NCBI GenBank assembly: GCA_965656525.1 | Contig: CBFHKY010000014.1 | Location: forward strand, 1 to 64,000 | Direction of reading: 5' to 3' | DNA: 64,000 nt | Source of the DNA: Pseudomaricurvus sp965656525 | GTDB taxonomy: Bacteria > Pseudomonadota > Gammaproteobacteria > Pseudomonadales > Cellvibrionaceae | In this document: piece after piece, positions 36,064 through 44,458 of the stretch | Layout: each line of letters opens with the position of its first letter | How positions within the stretch are numbered: the stretch's first letter is position 1 | The notes under the pieces: generated by a model | What the model saw: the letters and a program-made list of their open reading frames with translations, nothing else | What the model was told of the DNA's origin: nothing | Database searches by the model: none | Translations under genes and position numbers: made by a program

Positions 36064-37131
36064 ATGCGTCGCCAAGATTTCTACTATCAACTGCCTGATG
36101 AGTTAATTGCTCGACAGCCGACAGCTGAACGCACCGGCAGTCGTTTGCTGCGTTTGGACGGTGACAGTGGTGCCATTCAGCATGGTCAATTTCCCGACCT
36201 GATGTCTTGGTTAGAGCCCAATGATTTATTGGTCTTTAATAATACCCGTGTTATTCCTGCTCGAGTTTATGGTCAAAAGCCTTCCGGTGGCAAAGTAGAA
36301 GTATTGGTAGAACGAGTACTCGACTCTCACCGAGTTTTAGCGCATACGCGCTCCAGCCGTTCCCCCAAAATTGGTACGCCTATAGTTTTGGAAGACGGTA
36401 CCTTAATTACAGTGGTGGGTCGTCGCGACGCTTTGTTTGAACTTGAGTTTCCGGCCGATAAGCCAGCGTTACAGGTATTGGAACACATTGGTCATATGCC
36501 ACTGCCGCCCTATATTGATAGAGAAGACGACTTAAACGATCGGGAGCGCTACCAAACGGTATACAGCGATCCAGCTAAGTTGGGCGCGGTTGCGGCCCCT
36601 ACCGCCGGATTGCACTTCGATGATCGGTTATTGCAGAGCCTGAAAGACAAAGGCGTCAATCTGGCGTTTGTGACACTGCATGTTGGCGCGGGAACATTCC
36701 AGCCAGTAAGAGTTGATAATATCCTTGAGCATCAGATGCACAGTGAAATTATGGAGGTCGATGCTTCCGTTTGTGAGCAGGTTAAGCGCGCCAAGGCACA
36801 GGGCGGCCGTGTAATTGCGGTAGGCACGACCAGCGTACGCTGCTTAGAGACCGCTTCACAGCAGGGTGAAATCGAGCCGTATCAGGGCGAAACCAATATT
36901 TTTATTTATCCCAGTTATCAGTTCAAGACTGTGGATGGGTTAGTTACAAACTTTCACCTGCCAGAGTCGACACTGCTGATGTTGGTGTCGGCGTTTGCCG
37001 GTTATCGACATGTGATGTCGGCTTATGATGAAGCTGTTGCCGAGCGTTATCGTTTTTTCAGTTATGGTGATGCGATGTTCATGACTCGCAACCCGAATGC
37101 GACAATCGAGGAGGTTGGTCTTGAACCCTGA
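36064..37131 (+). CDS. queA: tRNA preQ1(34) S-adenosylmethionine ribosyltransferase-isomerase
   Basis: QueA adds the ribosyl part of SAM to preQ1 in tRNA, the step before queuosine. The 355-residue protein from ATG 36064 begins RRQDFYYQLPDELIARQP, the usual QueA opening. It has NNTRVIPAR, AAPTAGLHFDD, the THVGAGTFQPV-like LHVGAGTFQPV and the C-terminal FHLPESTLLMLVSAFAG. An upstream start at 36001 is rejected because GGGGAGAG precedes 36064 and the length then equals the family. It is the first gene of queA-tgt-secD-secF. Confidence 0.95.
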   Translation: MRRQDFYYQLPDELIARQPTAERTGSRLLRLDGDSGAIQHGQFPDLMSWLEPNDLLVFNNTRVIPARVYGQKPSGGKVEVLVERVLDSHRVLAHTRSSRSPKIGTPIVLEDGTLITVVGRRDALFELEFPADKPALQVLEHIGHMPLPPYIDREDDLNDRERYQTVYSDPAKLGAVAAPTAGLHFDDRLLQSLKDKGVNLAFVTLHVGAGTFQPVRVDNILEHQMHSEIMEVDASVCEQVKRAKAQGGRVIAVGTTSVRCLETASQQGEIEPYQGETNIFIYPSYQFKTVDGLVTNFHLPESTLLMLVSAFAGYRHVMSAYDEAVAERYRFFSYGDAMFMTRNPNATIEEVGLEP

Positions 37132-38281
37132 AACCGTCAGTAAACGGGAATCCTGTTTTCTAGATTTTGAATTGGATACCACGCAAGGGAAAGCCCGTCG
37201 TGGTCGTTTGAAGTTTCCCCGTGGCGTTGTGGAAACACCGGCGTTCATGCCAGTTGGCACTTATGGCACAGTCAAAGGTATGTTGCCCCGCGACATTGAA
37301 GCCATCGGTGCCGACATCATTCTTGGAAATACCTTCCACCTAATGTTGCGGCCTGGCACGGAAGTGATTAAGGCACACGGGGATCTGCATGACTTTGCTC
37401 AATGGCAGAAGCCTATCCTTACGGATTCCGGTGGCTTTCAAGTGTTCAGCTTAGGGAAAATGCGCAAAATCACTGAAGCGGGTGTGACGTTTCGCTCGCC
37501 AATCGACGGCAGCAAGGTTGAGTTAAATCCAGAAAAAGCCATCGCCGTGCAAAGAGATCTCGGTTCCGATGTGGTTATGATTTTTGATGAGTGCACCCCT
37601 TACCCAGCAACTGAGAAAGAAGCCAGAGATTCGATGGCCCTTTCTCTGCGCTGGGCGCAACGCAGCAAAGATGCACATGGTGACAGTCCTTCGGCTTTAT
37701 TTGGGATTGTTCAAGGCGGTATGTATGAGCATTTGCGTACCGAATCTTTAAAGGGCTTGGAAGACATTGGTTTTGATGGTTACGCCATCGGCGGGTTGTC
37801 GGTGGGTGAACCCAAAGAAGATATGATCCGCATATTGGATCATTTAGCCAGTGATATGCCAGTGGATAAGCCTCGCTATTTAATGGGGGTGGGTAAGCCT
37901 GCGGATATTGTTGAAGCGGTACGTCGCGGAGTGGACATGTTTGATTGCGTGATGCCAACTCGAAACGCTCGCAACGGCCACCTGTTTACCTCAGAAGGCG
38001 TTATTAAGATCCGCAATGCCAAGCACCGTCACGACACATCACCCTTGGATGCTCGTTGTGACTGCTACACCTGCAGCAATTTTAGTCGAAGCTATTTACA
38101 TCATTTGGATAAATGCGGTGAAATCCTGGGGGCGCAACTGAATACCATTCATAATTTACGTTTTTATCAGAACTTGATGTCAGGCTTGCGCGATGCGATC
38201 AGTGGGCATCAGCTGGATGAGTTTATTGCTGAATTTTACGAGCTTCAGGGGTTGGAAGTACCGGCTTTGCCTGAATCTTGA
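37121..38281 (+). CDS. tgt: tRNA-guanine transglycosylase
   Basis: Tgt swaps guanine 34 for preQ1 in four tRNAs. The 386-residue protein has FELDTTQGKARRGRL, the active-site region ILTDSGGFQVFSLG, FDECTPYP, GGLSVGEPKEDM, the catalytic aspartate in DCVMPTRNARNG, and a zinc site CDCYTCSNF with later His. TTG 37121 is chosen: a perfect AGGAGG lies six bases upstream, inside queA. The in-frame ATG at 37097 has no such site. The gene overlaps queA by 11 bases. Confidence 0.95.
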   Translation: MNPETVSKRESCFLDFELDTTQGKARRGRLKFPRGVVETPAFMPVGTYGTVKGMLPRDIEAIGADIILGNTFHLMLRPGTEVIKAHGDLHDFAQWQKPILTDSGGFQVFSLGKMRKITEAGVTFRSPIDGSKVELNPEKAIAVQRDLGSDVVMIFDECTPYPATEKEARDSMALSLRWAQRSKDAHGDSPSALFGIVQGGMYEHLRTESLKGLEDIGFDGYAIGGLSVGEPKEDMIRILDHLASDMPVDKPRYLMGVGKPADIVEAVRRGVDMFDCVMPTRNARNGHLFTSEGVIKIRNAKHRHDTSPLDARCDCYTCSNFSRSYLHHLDKCGEILGAQLNTIHNLRFYQNLMSGLRDAISGHQLDEFIAEFYELQGLEVPALPES

Positions 38282-38308
38282 GTATAATGTCGCACTTTTG
38301 ATGGTAGG

Positions 38309-38326
38309 GTGCAGCGAAAGCTGCAC
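38309..38326 (+). other. Perfect hairpin with GAAA tetraloop
   Basis: GTGCAGC (38309-38315) and GCTGCAC (38320-38326) pair perfectly around GAAA, a stable GNRA tetraloop, in the short tgt-secD gap. No T-run follows. It could stabilise or process the mRNA or tune secD expression. Confidence 0.75.
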
Positions 38327-38381
38327 TAAATAAGTACGAAAACACAAAGAAATTGGGCTCAGAGGCCTCTTTGGAAAGTTT

Positions 38382-40253
38382 ATGAATCGTTATCCTCTAT
38401 GGAAAAATCTGTTGGTGTTGTTTATCGCGGCACTTGGTGTTGTCTATTCGGCTGCCAATTTGTACGCACCTGATCCCGCTATTCAGGTTTCTGGGCAGTC
38501 TAGTGCTACCGTTATTGATGAGCGCACGTTGTCCATGGTGACAAAAGTGTTGGATGACGCCGGTATTGGTTATTTTGGTGAAGAGTCTAATGGTAAAAGC
38601 GGTTTACTGCGCCTGACCGATGTTGATGATCAATTGGCGGCGAAGCAGTTGATCCAGACAGAGCTTGGTTACAATTACGTCGTCGCTTTGAACTTGGCGC
38701 CCACCACACCTGAATGGTTGCGCAGTCTGGGCGGCGAACCGATGAAGTTAGGTTTGGACTTGGCCGGTGGGGTGCACTTTTTGTTAGAAGTGGATACAAA
38801 ATCCGCGGTTGCCAAGCGTCTTGAGATTACCGTAGATGATATGAAGGCGGCACTGCGCAAGGCCAAATTGCGTTATCTTGCTGTCAACTTAGATGATAAA
38901 AACTCCGTTACCGCCATCTTTAATTCAGCGGAAACCCGTGACGACGCCAGCGCGATGTTACGCACGGAATACTCAAATCTCGTGCGTGAAGAAGAAGACG
39001 ATGGTGAACGCTTCTTGTTGCACATGCACATGAGTGAGACGGCCGTACGTGAAATTGAAGATTATGCCGTCAGTCAAAACCTTACCACTCTGCGCAACCG
39101 AGTTAATGAACTGGGTGTGTCTGAGCCCATTGTGCAGCGTCAGGGCCGAACGCGTATCGTTGTAGAATTGCCCGGCGTACAGGATACCGCCGAAGCAAAA
39201 CGTATCATTGGTAAAACGGCGAATCTGGAGTTTCGTTTAGAGGCTAGACCTTCAGAATTGGTTACCCGTAAGGAAGCTTTTCCCTATCGCAATGAGTTAG
39301 ACCAACGCCGTTGGGGGGATGCGTACTTAGAGAAAAAGCTGATCTTGTCTGGTGATCATGTTTCCAAGGCACAATCGAGCTTTGATGGCCAAACGGGGCA
39401 GCCGCAAGTCAACATTACTTTGGACAATGTTGGTGGCACTAAAATGCATCGCGCTACGCGCAACAATGTGGGTCGCAAAATGGGTGTGTTGTTTATCGAA
39501 CACAAAACCCAAATGAACTATGTGATCAATGATAAGGGCGAGCAAGAAGCCATTCCGAATCAAATTGTTGAAAAGAAAATCATCAGTTTGGCAACCATTC
39601 AAAGCGCTTTGGGGGTTCAGTTCCGCATTACTGGTTTGGATAATCCCGGCGAGGCTTCAGAGCTGGCATTATTGCTTCGCGCAGGTGCTTTAGCGGCCCC
39701 AATGTACTTTGTGGAAGAACGCACTATTGGCCCATCATTGGGTGCAGACAACATTGATGTTGGTGTAACGTCCGTACAGATCGGTTTGGCCTTAGTACTG
39801 ATATTTATGCTGTTCTATTACAAGGTGTTTGGTCTGGCTGCAAATGTGGCGCTGTCATTGAACCTTGTCTTGTTGGTGGCGTGCATGTCATTGCTCGGTG
39901 CCACTCTGACCTTGCCGGGTATTGCCGGTATTGTACTGACTGTAGGCATGGCGGTAGATGCCAACGTGCTGATTTTCTCCCGTATCCGTGAAGAGCTTGC
40001 CAATGGTATGCCGCCTCAGTCAGCGATCTCTTCTGGGTTTGATCGTGCTTTCACCACCATTTTGGACGCCAATATCACCACGCTCATTGTAGCTGTAATT
40101 CTGTACGGTATTGGTTCTGGGCCGGTGCAAGGTTTTGCGGTTACCTTATCCATTGGCATTCTTACGTCTATGTTCACGGCGATCGTGGGCACAAGAGCCA
40201 TCATTAATCTCATCTACGGCCGTCGCGCCAGAATTGAAAAACTCTGGATTTAA
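38382..40253 (+). CDS. secD: Protein translocase subunit SecD
   Basis: SecD, with SecF, assists SecYEG export using the proton gradient. The 623-residue protein has an N-terminal membrane helix (about residues 10-27), the large periplasmic domain (LGLDLAGGVHFLLEVD, LRNRVNELGVSEPIVQRQGRTRIVVELPGVQD), and about five C-terminal helices with GMAVDANVLIFSRIREEL, the conserved RND-type segment. The usual yajC gene before secD is missing here. It is followed directly by secF. Confidence 0.96.
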   Translation: MNRYPLWKNLLVLFIAALGVVYSAANLYAPDPAIQVSGQSSATVIDERTLSMVTKVLDDAGIGYFGEESNGKSGLLRLTDVDDQLAAKQLIQTELGYNYVVALNLAPTTPEWLRSLGGEPMKLGLDLAGGVHFLLEVDTKSAVAKRLEITVDDMKAALRKAKLRYLAVNLDDKNSVTAIFNSAETRDDASAMLRTEYSNLVREEEDDGERFLLHMHMSETAVREIEDYAVSQNLTTLRNRVNELGVSEPIVQRQGRTRIVVELPGVQDTAEAKRIIGKTANLEFRLEARPSELVTRKEAFPYRNELDQRRWGDAYLEKKLILSGDHVSKAQSSFDGQTGQPQVNITLDNVGGTKMHRATRNNVGRKMGVLFIEHKTQMNYVINDKGEQEAIPNQIVEKKIISLATIQSALGVQFRITGLDNPGEASELALLLRAGALAAPMYFVEERTIGPSLGADNIDVGVTSVQIGLALVLIFMLFYYKVFGLAANVALSLNLVLLVACMSLLGATLTLPGIAGIVLTVGMAVDANVLIFSRIREELANGMPPQSAISSGFDRAFTTILDANITTLIVAVILYGIGSGPVQGFAVTLSIGILTSMFTAIVGTRAIINLIYGRRARIEKLWI

Positions 40254-40289
40254 TTGAGCGAATCATTCACGGCGATAGAGGATTTACAC

Positions 40290-41216
40290 ATGTTAGAAGA
40301 AGCAAAAACGATCAATTTTATGGGCAAGCGCAAGATTGCCGCGGCACTGTCTATTGTTTTTCTGTTGGCATCGGTTGCGTCATTAGTTGTCAATGGGTTG
40401 AAATTTGGGTTGGACTTCACCGGTGGTACGCAAATTGAAGTGGGTTTTCAGCAGCCCGCTGATTTAAGTCAGGTGCGTACCGATTTAAGCAATGCCGGAT
40501 TTGAAGATGCGGTAGTGGTGTACTTTGGTGCCGAAACCGATGTCTTGATTCGCTTGCAAGAAGGCATTGTCGCCGGTATGGGGGATCAAGTTCTGGCGGC
40601 GCTGAATCAGAATTCGGCCGATCCCGTAGAGCTGCGACGTGTCGAGTTTGTTGGCCCGCAAGTAGGTGAAGAGCTGCGTGATGAAGGTGGCTTGGGTTTG
40701 CTGTTTGCTCTACTGGTCGTAATGGCGTATGTCGCTATGCGTTTCCAGTTCAAGTTTTCTGTGGGTGCTGTGGCCGCATTGGCCCATGATGTGATTCTTG
40801 TTTTAGGTTTTTTCTCTATCACACAGATGGACTTCGATCTTACTGTACTTGCGGCGGTTTTGGCGGTGATTGGTTACTCCCTTAACGACACCATTGTGGT
40901 AGCCGATCGAGTGCGAGAGAACTTTCGCAAAATTCGAGGTGAAACACCCCATCAAGTGATTAATATTTCTTTAACGCAAACCTTGGGTCGCACGTTGATC
41001 ACCTCTTTGACCACCATCATGGTGTTGTTGGCGCTGTTCTTTTTTGGCGGTGAGATGATTCACGGTTTCTCGTCAGCGTTACTGGTAGGGGTATTAGTGG
41101 GTACGTATTCCTCTATCTACGTCGCCAGCAATATTTTGTTGGCCATGAACATCAGCAAAGAAGACTTGATGCTGCCAGTCAAAGAAGAAGGCGAAGAGCA
41201 AGACGAAATGCCCTAA
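40290..41216 (+). CDS. secF: Protein translocase subunit SecF
   Basis: SecF pairs with SecD. From ATG 40290 the 308-residue protein has the first membrane helix (KRKIAAALSIVFLLASVASLV), the D1-like GLDFTGGTQIEVGF, FVGPQVGEELRDEG, and a C-terminal membrane block with IGYSLNDTIVVADRVRENF. ATG 40290 is preferred over the TTG at 40254, as GAGGA lies upstream and the length fits. The gene ends the queA-tgt-secD-secF unit. Confidence 0.95.
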   Translation: MLEEAKTINFMGKRKIAAALSIVFLLASVASLVVNGLKFGLDFTGGTQIEVGFQQPADLSQVRTDLSNAGFEDAVVVYFGAETDVLIRLQEGIVAGMGDQVLAALNQNSADPVELRRVEFVGPQVGEELRDEGGLGLLFALLVVMAYVAMRFQFKFSVGAVAALAHDVILVLGFFSITQMDFDLTVLAAVLAVIGYSLNDTIVVADRVRENFRKIRGETPHQVINISLTQTLGRTLITSLTTIMVLLALFFFGGEMIHGFSSALLVGVLVGTYSSIYVASNILLAMNISKEDLMLPVKEEGEEQDEMP

Positions 41217-41307
41217 CACTCTTTTGAGTTCTGACCACGCAGCCGGCGATACCGTTGCCTTATTGAACAGGGGATATATTCTTTAGCCTGATTTTTATAA
41301 TGAAATG

Positions 41308-41348
41308 ATGGAAACTGATAACGTGTTAGAGGCGTTATCGGTTTCCAT
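41308..41348. other. 16-bp inverted repeat after secF
   Basis: ATGGAAACTGATAACG (41308-41323) faces CGTTATCGGTTTCCAT (41333-41348) around a 9-base loop, with a single G-T type mismatch. No T-run follows on either strand. It could be a Rho-independent terminator lacking a U-tract, or a remnant of mobile DNA next to the secretion scar. Confidence 0.75.
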
Positions 41349-41417
41349 GTCAAAAGTTGTTTAATAGCGCTTTTAATTTTAAGACTGGTTTCATTCAGGG
41401 ATTGACTAGAGTCAGAA

Positions 41418-42021
41418 ATGGATACTGTGAAAGACAGCGCGTGTCAGTGTTTGGTTGCACTGGCACGGATGCAGCAGGTCGCTGCGGATTACCAACAGTT
41501 ACGTCATCAGTTCGGCAAAAGCGATACGCCTTTTGACGATACTGATCCGCTCAGGGCTTCCAAACCCTTAGGCTTTAAAGCCCGTGTAGTCGGTGATCAT
41601 ACTCAGCCTGATACCCGTAATCTTTCTAGCTTGACTCTCTGGGCCATTGGTAAGGCTCGGGATGGCAGCTATTTTATTCCTGCCAAACTCAAACCTGCGA
41701 ACGACTCTGAGCTTGAAGGTCAAGGCCTTCAAGCTCTTATTATTCACGCCGATCAACAAACCCTTCAGTGAGTCAATCAATCTGAGTTTGATATTCGCTG
41801 GTTTATGCTCGCCATTGTCAAATACCGCAAATTGATTGGCGGTGTGTTGCTGGTGTCTTTCTGTATCCAGCTGTCGCACTTTAAACGTGATGCTAAGATT
41901 GGTTACGCCTCGGTTCTTTCAAATAGAGATGAATAAAGTAGTGATGAATAAGCGGCGATTGATCGAGTATGTGTTATCGCCATTACTGAGAAAAATGGAT
42001 GAGAGTGAAGGGAAGCGATAA
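41418..42021 (+). pseudogene. Type I secretion operon scar: HlyB N-terminus joined to HlyD C-terminus
   Basis: The first 117 codons encode the C39-like domain of an HlyB/LapB-type ABC exporter (CLVALARMQQVAADYQQLRHQFG, then DPLRASKPLGFKARVV). A TGA at 41769 interrupts it. The same frame continues with FDIRWFMLAIVKYRKLIGGVLL, the start of the exporter membrane domain, then shifts frame near 41855-41900 to LVTPRFFQIEMNKV. The end, RRLIEYVLSPLLRKMDESEGKR-like, resembles the C-terminal tail of HlyD adaptors (RSVISYLLSPL...ESLRER in E. coli). The middle of both genes is gone, so a deletion probably fused hlyB to hlyD. The HlyD part is less certain than the HlyB part. Confidence 0.75.
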
Positions 42022-42901
42022 TGAGCATAGATAAATACCTTTCGATAGCAGCACTGCTGGCGGGTGCAGTATTAGGAATCGTAGCCGAGCAAACGTTTGC
42101 CAATATGGATCATTCACAGGTTGTATCATCAGAAGGTAGGGTTACCTACACCATCGAAGGCAGAAAAGACCCACGCTTGCAGGCAACCTTTATGGCCTCT
42201 TACATCAGCACCAGTAAGTCAGAGGCCTGCTCGCACAGCAACCCGTCAACGGGTACTCGCAAAGTGAAAATCGGCAGTAAACGCTACCCGATTACCGACG
42301 AGCATTATCGCATCGAGATCCCTGTGTATCTGGAAGAGAACGAAAACGAATGTGGCTATCGTTTCTCCCGCATTGAATTGTTACTGCGTCGTCAATACGA
42401 CAACGAACTCTATTCAAGACATATTCTTTTGAGTGATTCTCAAAAGGTGCCGGCTATTTATTATGGCAGTAAGGGTGGTTTTAGTGGGGGGGGGGTAATC
42501 CTCTTCTTCCAGCAAGGCTCTACACCGATAAACGGTATTTTCGTATCGCCAGAGAGACCCAATATGTTTGTAGGACTGAATGGTATCTTAAGACGAAAAC
42601 ATATCACAAAGACGATCATGCAGCGTTGTACTGTTTTATGCGTATACGGGATGGTGAGGGTGAAAATCAATTTGTTAAGCCTACCCAGTACAGCATAGTC
42701 ACTCATCCAGAGTTTGGAATAGACGAGATTAAGAGTGATCAACTTCAGGTTGATCTTTTGGCGGATGATGAGGGCAGTAAAGCGTATGACGGAAAAGGGA
42801 CTTTGCAAGACTACTTCAGGACTTTACCCAAACCGCCACCGTCACTCCTAGAAAGGCTGAAGAGTTGGGTTGACGATTTTTTGAAGAATCTTTTTAAATG
42901 A
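42021..42901 (+). pseudogene. Frameshifted secreted cysteine-containing protein with a 10-G tract, possibly phase-variable
   Basis: Two reading frames form one coherent protein of about 293 residues. 42021-42485 encodes an N-terminal signal-like helix (about residues 7-25) and a soluble region. After ten G at 42486-42495 the other frame continues with NPLLPARLYTDKRYFRIARE and so on to a stop at 42899-42901, without internal stops. With 8 or 11 G the frames would join. The 225-residue product read through to 42698 has an off-frame tail. Four or more cysteines (EACSHS, NECGYRF, YVCRTEW, ALYCFMR) suggest disulfides in the periplasm. I do not recognise the family. It starts one base into the stop of the secretion scar, so it once belonged to that operon. 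Confidence 0.7.
42486..42495 (+). repeat. Poly-G tract of ten bases inside a coding region
   Basis: Ten consecutive G between AGT and TAATCC, exactly where the reading frame of the surrounding gene breaks. Runs this long are prone to slippage and are the usual basis of phase variation. They are also prone to sequencing error. Confidence 0.95.
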
Positions 42902-43189
42902 AATCACTAAATGCTACTGATTGATTAGGGGAGGGCAATAACAGATGGGATGATAAGGTCAGTGGCGTTGGGGTGCTTACAATCCACTCGCCGAGAGACT
43001 ACACTTAATAGCCGCAATTTTTTGACTGGTTGTCGTACACAGACCAGCCAAATGTTATTTTGAATATTGATGATGTTTAGCGTTTCATCCGCATTTATGG
43101 CTTAAACAGTATGTGTGAGTGACATGAAATCTATGTTGTCGATTACATTCTCGATTTCAATCCTATCCAAGGCTTAGGGGGCTACACCA

Positions 43190-43579
43190 GTGAAAGCGTT
43201 ATTCGAAGCCTGTTTGCGTTGGGTAGATACACGGTGGTGGTGGTTGGCCACAGTCATGTTGGTGTTGGTCAGCTATTTCTCTTTGCTGCCTTTGCCACAG
43301 CTGCCCGATGTTCCTGGAACCGACAAGCTGCATCACTTTATTGCGTACGCATTAGTTGTGTTTCCTATCGCGGTACGTCGGCCCAAGTTTTGGTTGGGTT
43401 ATGCGCTTATCTTGTTCGCTTACAGTGGCGTAATTGAAATCCTACAGCCTTATGTGAATCGTTACGGTGAATGGCTGGATTTGCTTGCCAATGGGGCTGG
43501 GATTTTAATAGGTATCGCGGCAGCGTGGGTGTGCTTACAGCTTAGCTCTTCTCATGCTCGCGATCTTGGCCGTAGGTGA
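43190..43579 (+). CDS. VanZ-like membrane protein
   Basis: The 129-residue protein has about four membrane helices and VanZ-family features: a TDKLHHFIAYALV segment after the first helix and a VIEILQPYVNRYGEWLDLLANGAGILIG segment later. VanZ-like proteins are small membrane proteins, with VanZ itself giving low-level teicoplanin resistance. The function of this one is unknown. The start is GTG with GGGGG upstream. It lies alone between the G-tract gene and a long non-coding stretch. Confidence 0.82.
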   Translation: MKALFEACLRWVDTRWWWLATVMLVLVSYFSLLPLPQLPDVPGTDKLHHFIAYALVVFPIAVRRPKFWLGYALILFAYSGVIEILQPYVNRYGEWLDLLANGAGILIGIAAAWVCLQLSSSHARDLGRR

Positions 43580-43717
43580 TGATGGCAGGGATCTCTGGCG
43601 TGACTTTCTTGCCCTATCTTTAAGCTCTAATTTGGGGCGAGTTTTGTGGGATCTGCACTCTGTGTGCCTTTTTTGGGGCAAAAAAGGCTGTTCTGTATAA
43701 ATATGCCCCCTTTAAAC

Positions 43718-43733
43718 TGGCACAAGCTTTGCT
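43718..43733 (+). promoter_or_regulatory. Sigma-54 (RpoN) type promoter
   Basis: TGGCAC at 43718-43723, five bases, then TTGCT at 43729-43733 matches the -24/-12 consensus with exact spacing: GG and GC are 12 bases apart. Transcription would start near 43744. A bound activator site has not been identified. Confidence 0.65.
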
Positions 43734-43743
43734 GTATTAAAAG

Positions 43744-43931
43744 TAAGTACACAGATGGCTGTCGCTACTAAATAGAGTGTTTAAAAAGGATTTTTTAGTG
43801 ATGGCAATGATGCCGCGTGATACAGGATCGCATCTTGTCTCTAATGCGTAGCGAGCACTCCAGTATTCATTTTGTATACGCTTTTTTTGGATCTCTCTGA
43901 GCTTGTGCCCTGTCTGACAGGGCATTTTTTT
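43744..43931 (+). ncRNA. Candidate sigma-54-dependent small RNA (about 190 nt)
   Basis: The stretch runs from the predicted start of the sigma-54 promoter to a strong intrinsic terminator. It holds no ORF beyond a 15-codon one starting at 43801. The layout (RpoN promoter, short transcript, terminator) is that of regulatory RNAs such as Qrr or CrcZ, but the sequence does not resemble either. The start is predicted from promoter spacing only. Confidence 0.45.
43906..43931 (+). terminator. Intrinsic terminator
   Basis: TGCCCTGT (43906-43913) and ACAGGGCA (43917-43924) form a perfect 8-bp stem with a CTG loop, followed by seven T. No protein gene ends here, so it should terminate the candidate small RNA. 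Confidence 0.9.
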
Positions 43932-44458
43932 GCCTGTTTTTTACGCTAGATACTGAAATTTGGTTATCGGTATCGCATGCTTTGCACTCGCCCCTACCTA
44001 CGATTCAATTGGCGCTAGCGATTTAGGGTCTTATTGGCGCGTGTTTCTATGGTTATTCAGCTTCATAATTAAGATCAGTTTTTTTCTGGTTTACCGAGAT
44101 TCTGATTAGCGGCGGAGCGCTGATGTGGCTGTGGGTAAGATTGCTGAAGGCAAGAAAACTTCGTTGGCAGTAGTTTTCGCAGAGGGCACAATTTTGAGCC
44201 TGCCTTCACATCCAGTTGCTCCCTGCGCTCAGGTGCCTGATCTTGAGCCAAATGAGCAAATACTTCCAGAAGCCAGTGGTTAAGGTGTGTTAGCGGCATA
44301 GTAAGATACCTTCCTTCCTACAGTGATATAGTTAGTATAGACCGCTTTTGACGATGGCTAATTGAATATTGCTGTTAACCAGCCGCCTTAAGGTTGCGAC
44401 TGGATCGCAGGAAACCGATAATGGCTATTGTCTATTATTGAATGAAAAGAGCTCTTTT

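Larger units (their letters stand above)
43580..44458. other. Long intergenic region with a candidate small-RNA gene
   Basis: These 879 bases carry no convincing protein gene. They contain a 9-bp hairpin GCCTTTTTT...AAAAAAGGC (43666-43688), a sigma-54-type promoter (43718-43733) and an intrinsic terminator (43906-43931). The rest up to the DUF2058 start shows nothing recognisable. Confidence 0.6.

Noticed and set aside
42486..42495. Programmed ribosomal frameshifting at the G-tract
   Set aside because: There is no canonical slippery heptamer with downstream structure. Slippage of tract length or an error explains it more simply.
42905..43189. Possible decayed coding stretch between the G-tract gene and the VanZ-like gene (for example FFDWLSYTDQPNVILNIDD)
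   Set aside because: It has stop codons at both ends and within, no ribosome site and no recognised family. Too weak to call a pseudogene.
43744..43931. Candidate small RNA considered as an RsmY/Z-type CsrA sponge because of GGA triplets
   Set aside because: About three GGA in 190 bases is what chance gives, and they are not in clear hairpin loops.
44075..44299. 74-codon minus-strand ORF in the long non-coding gap
   Set aside because: No family resemblance, no clear ribosome site, composition not coding-like. Kept as non-coding.
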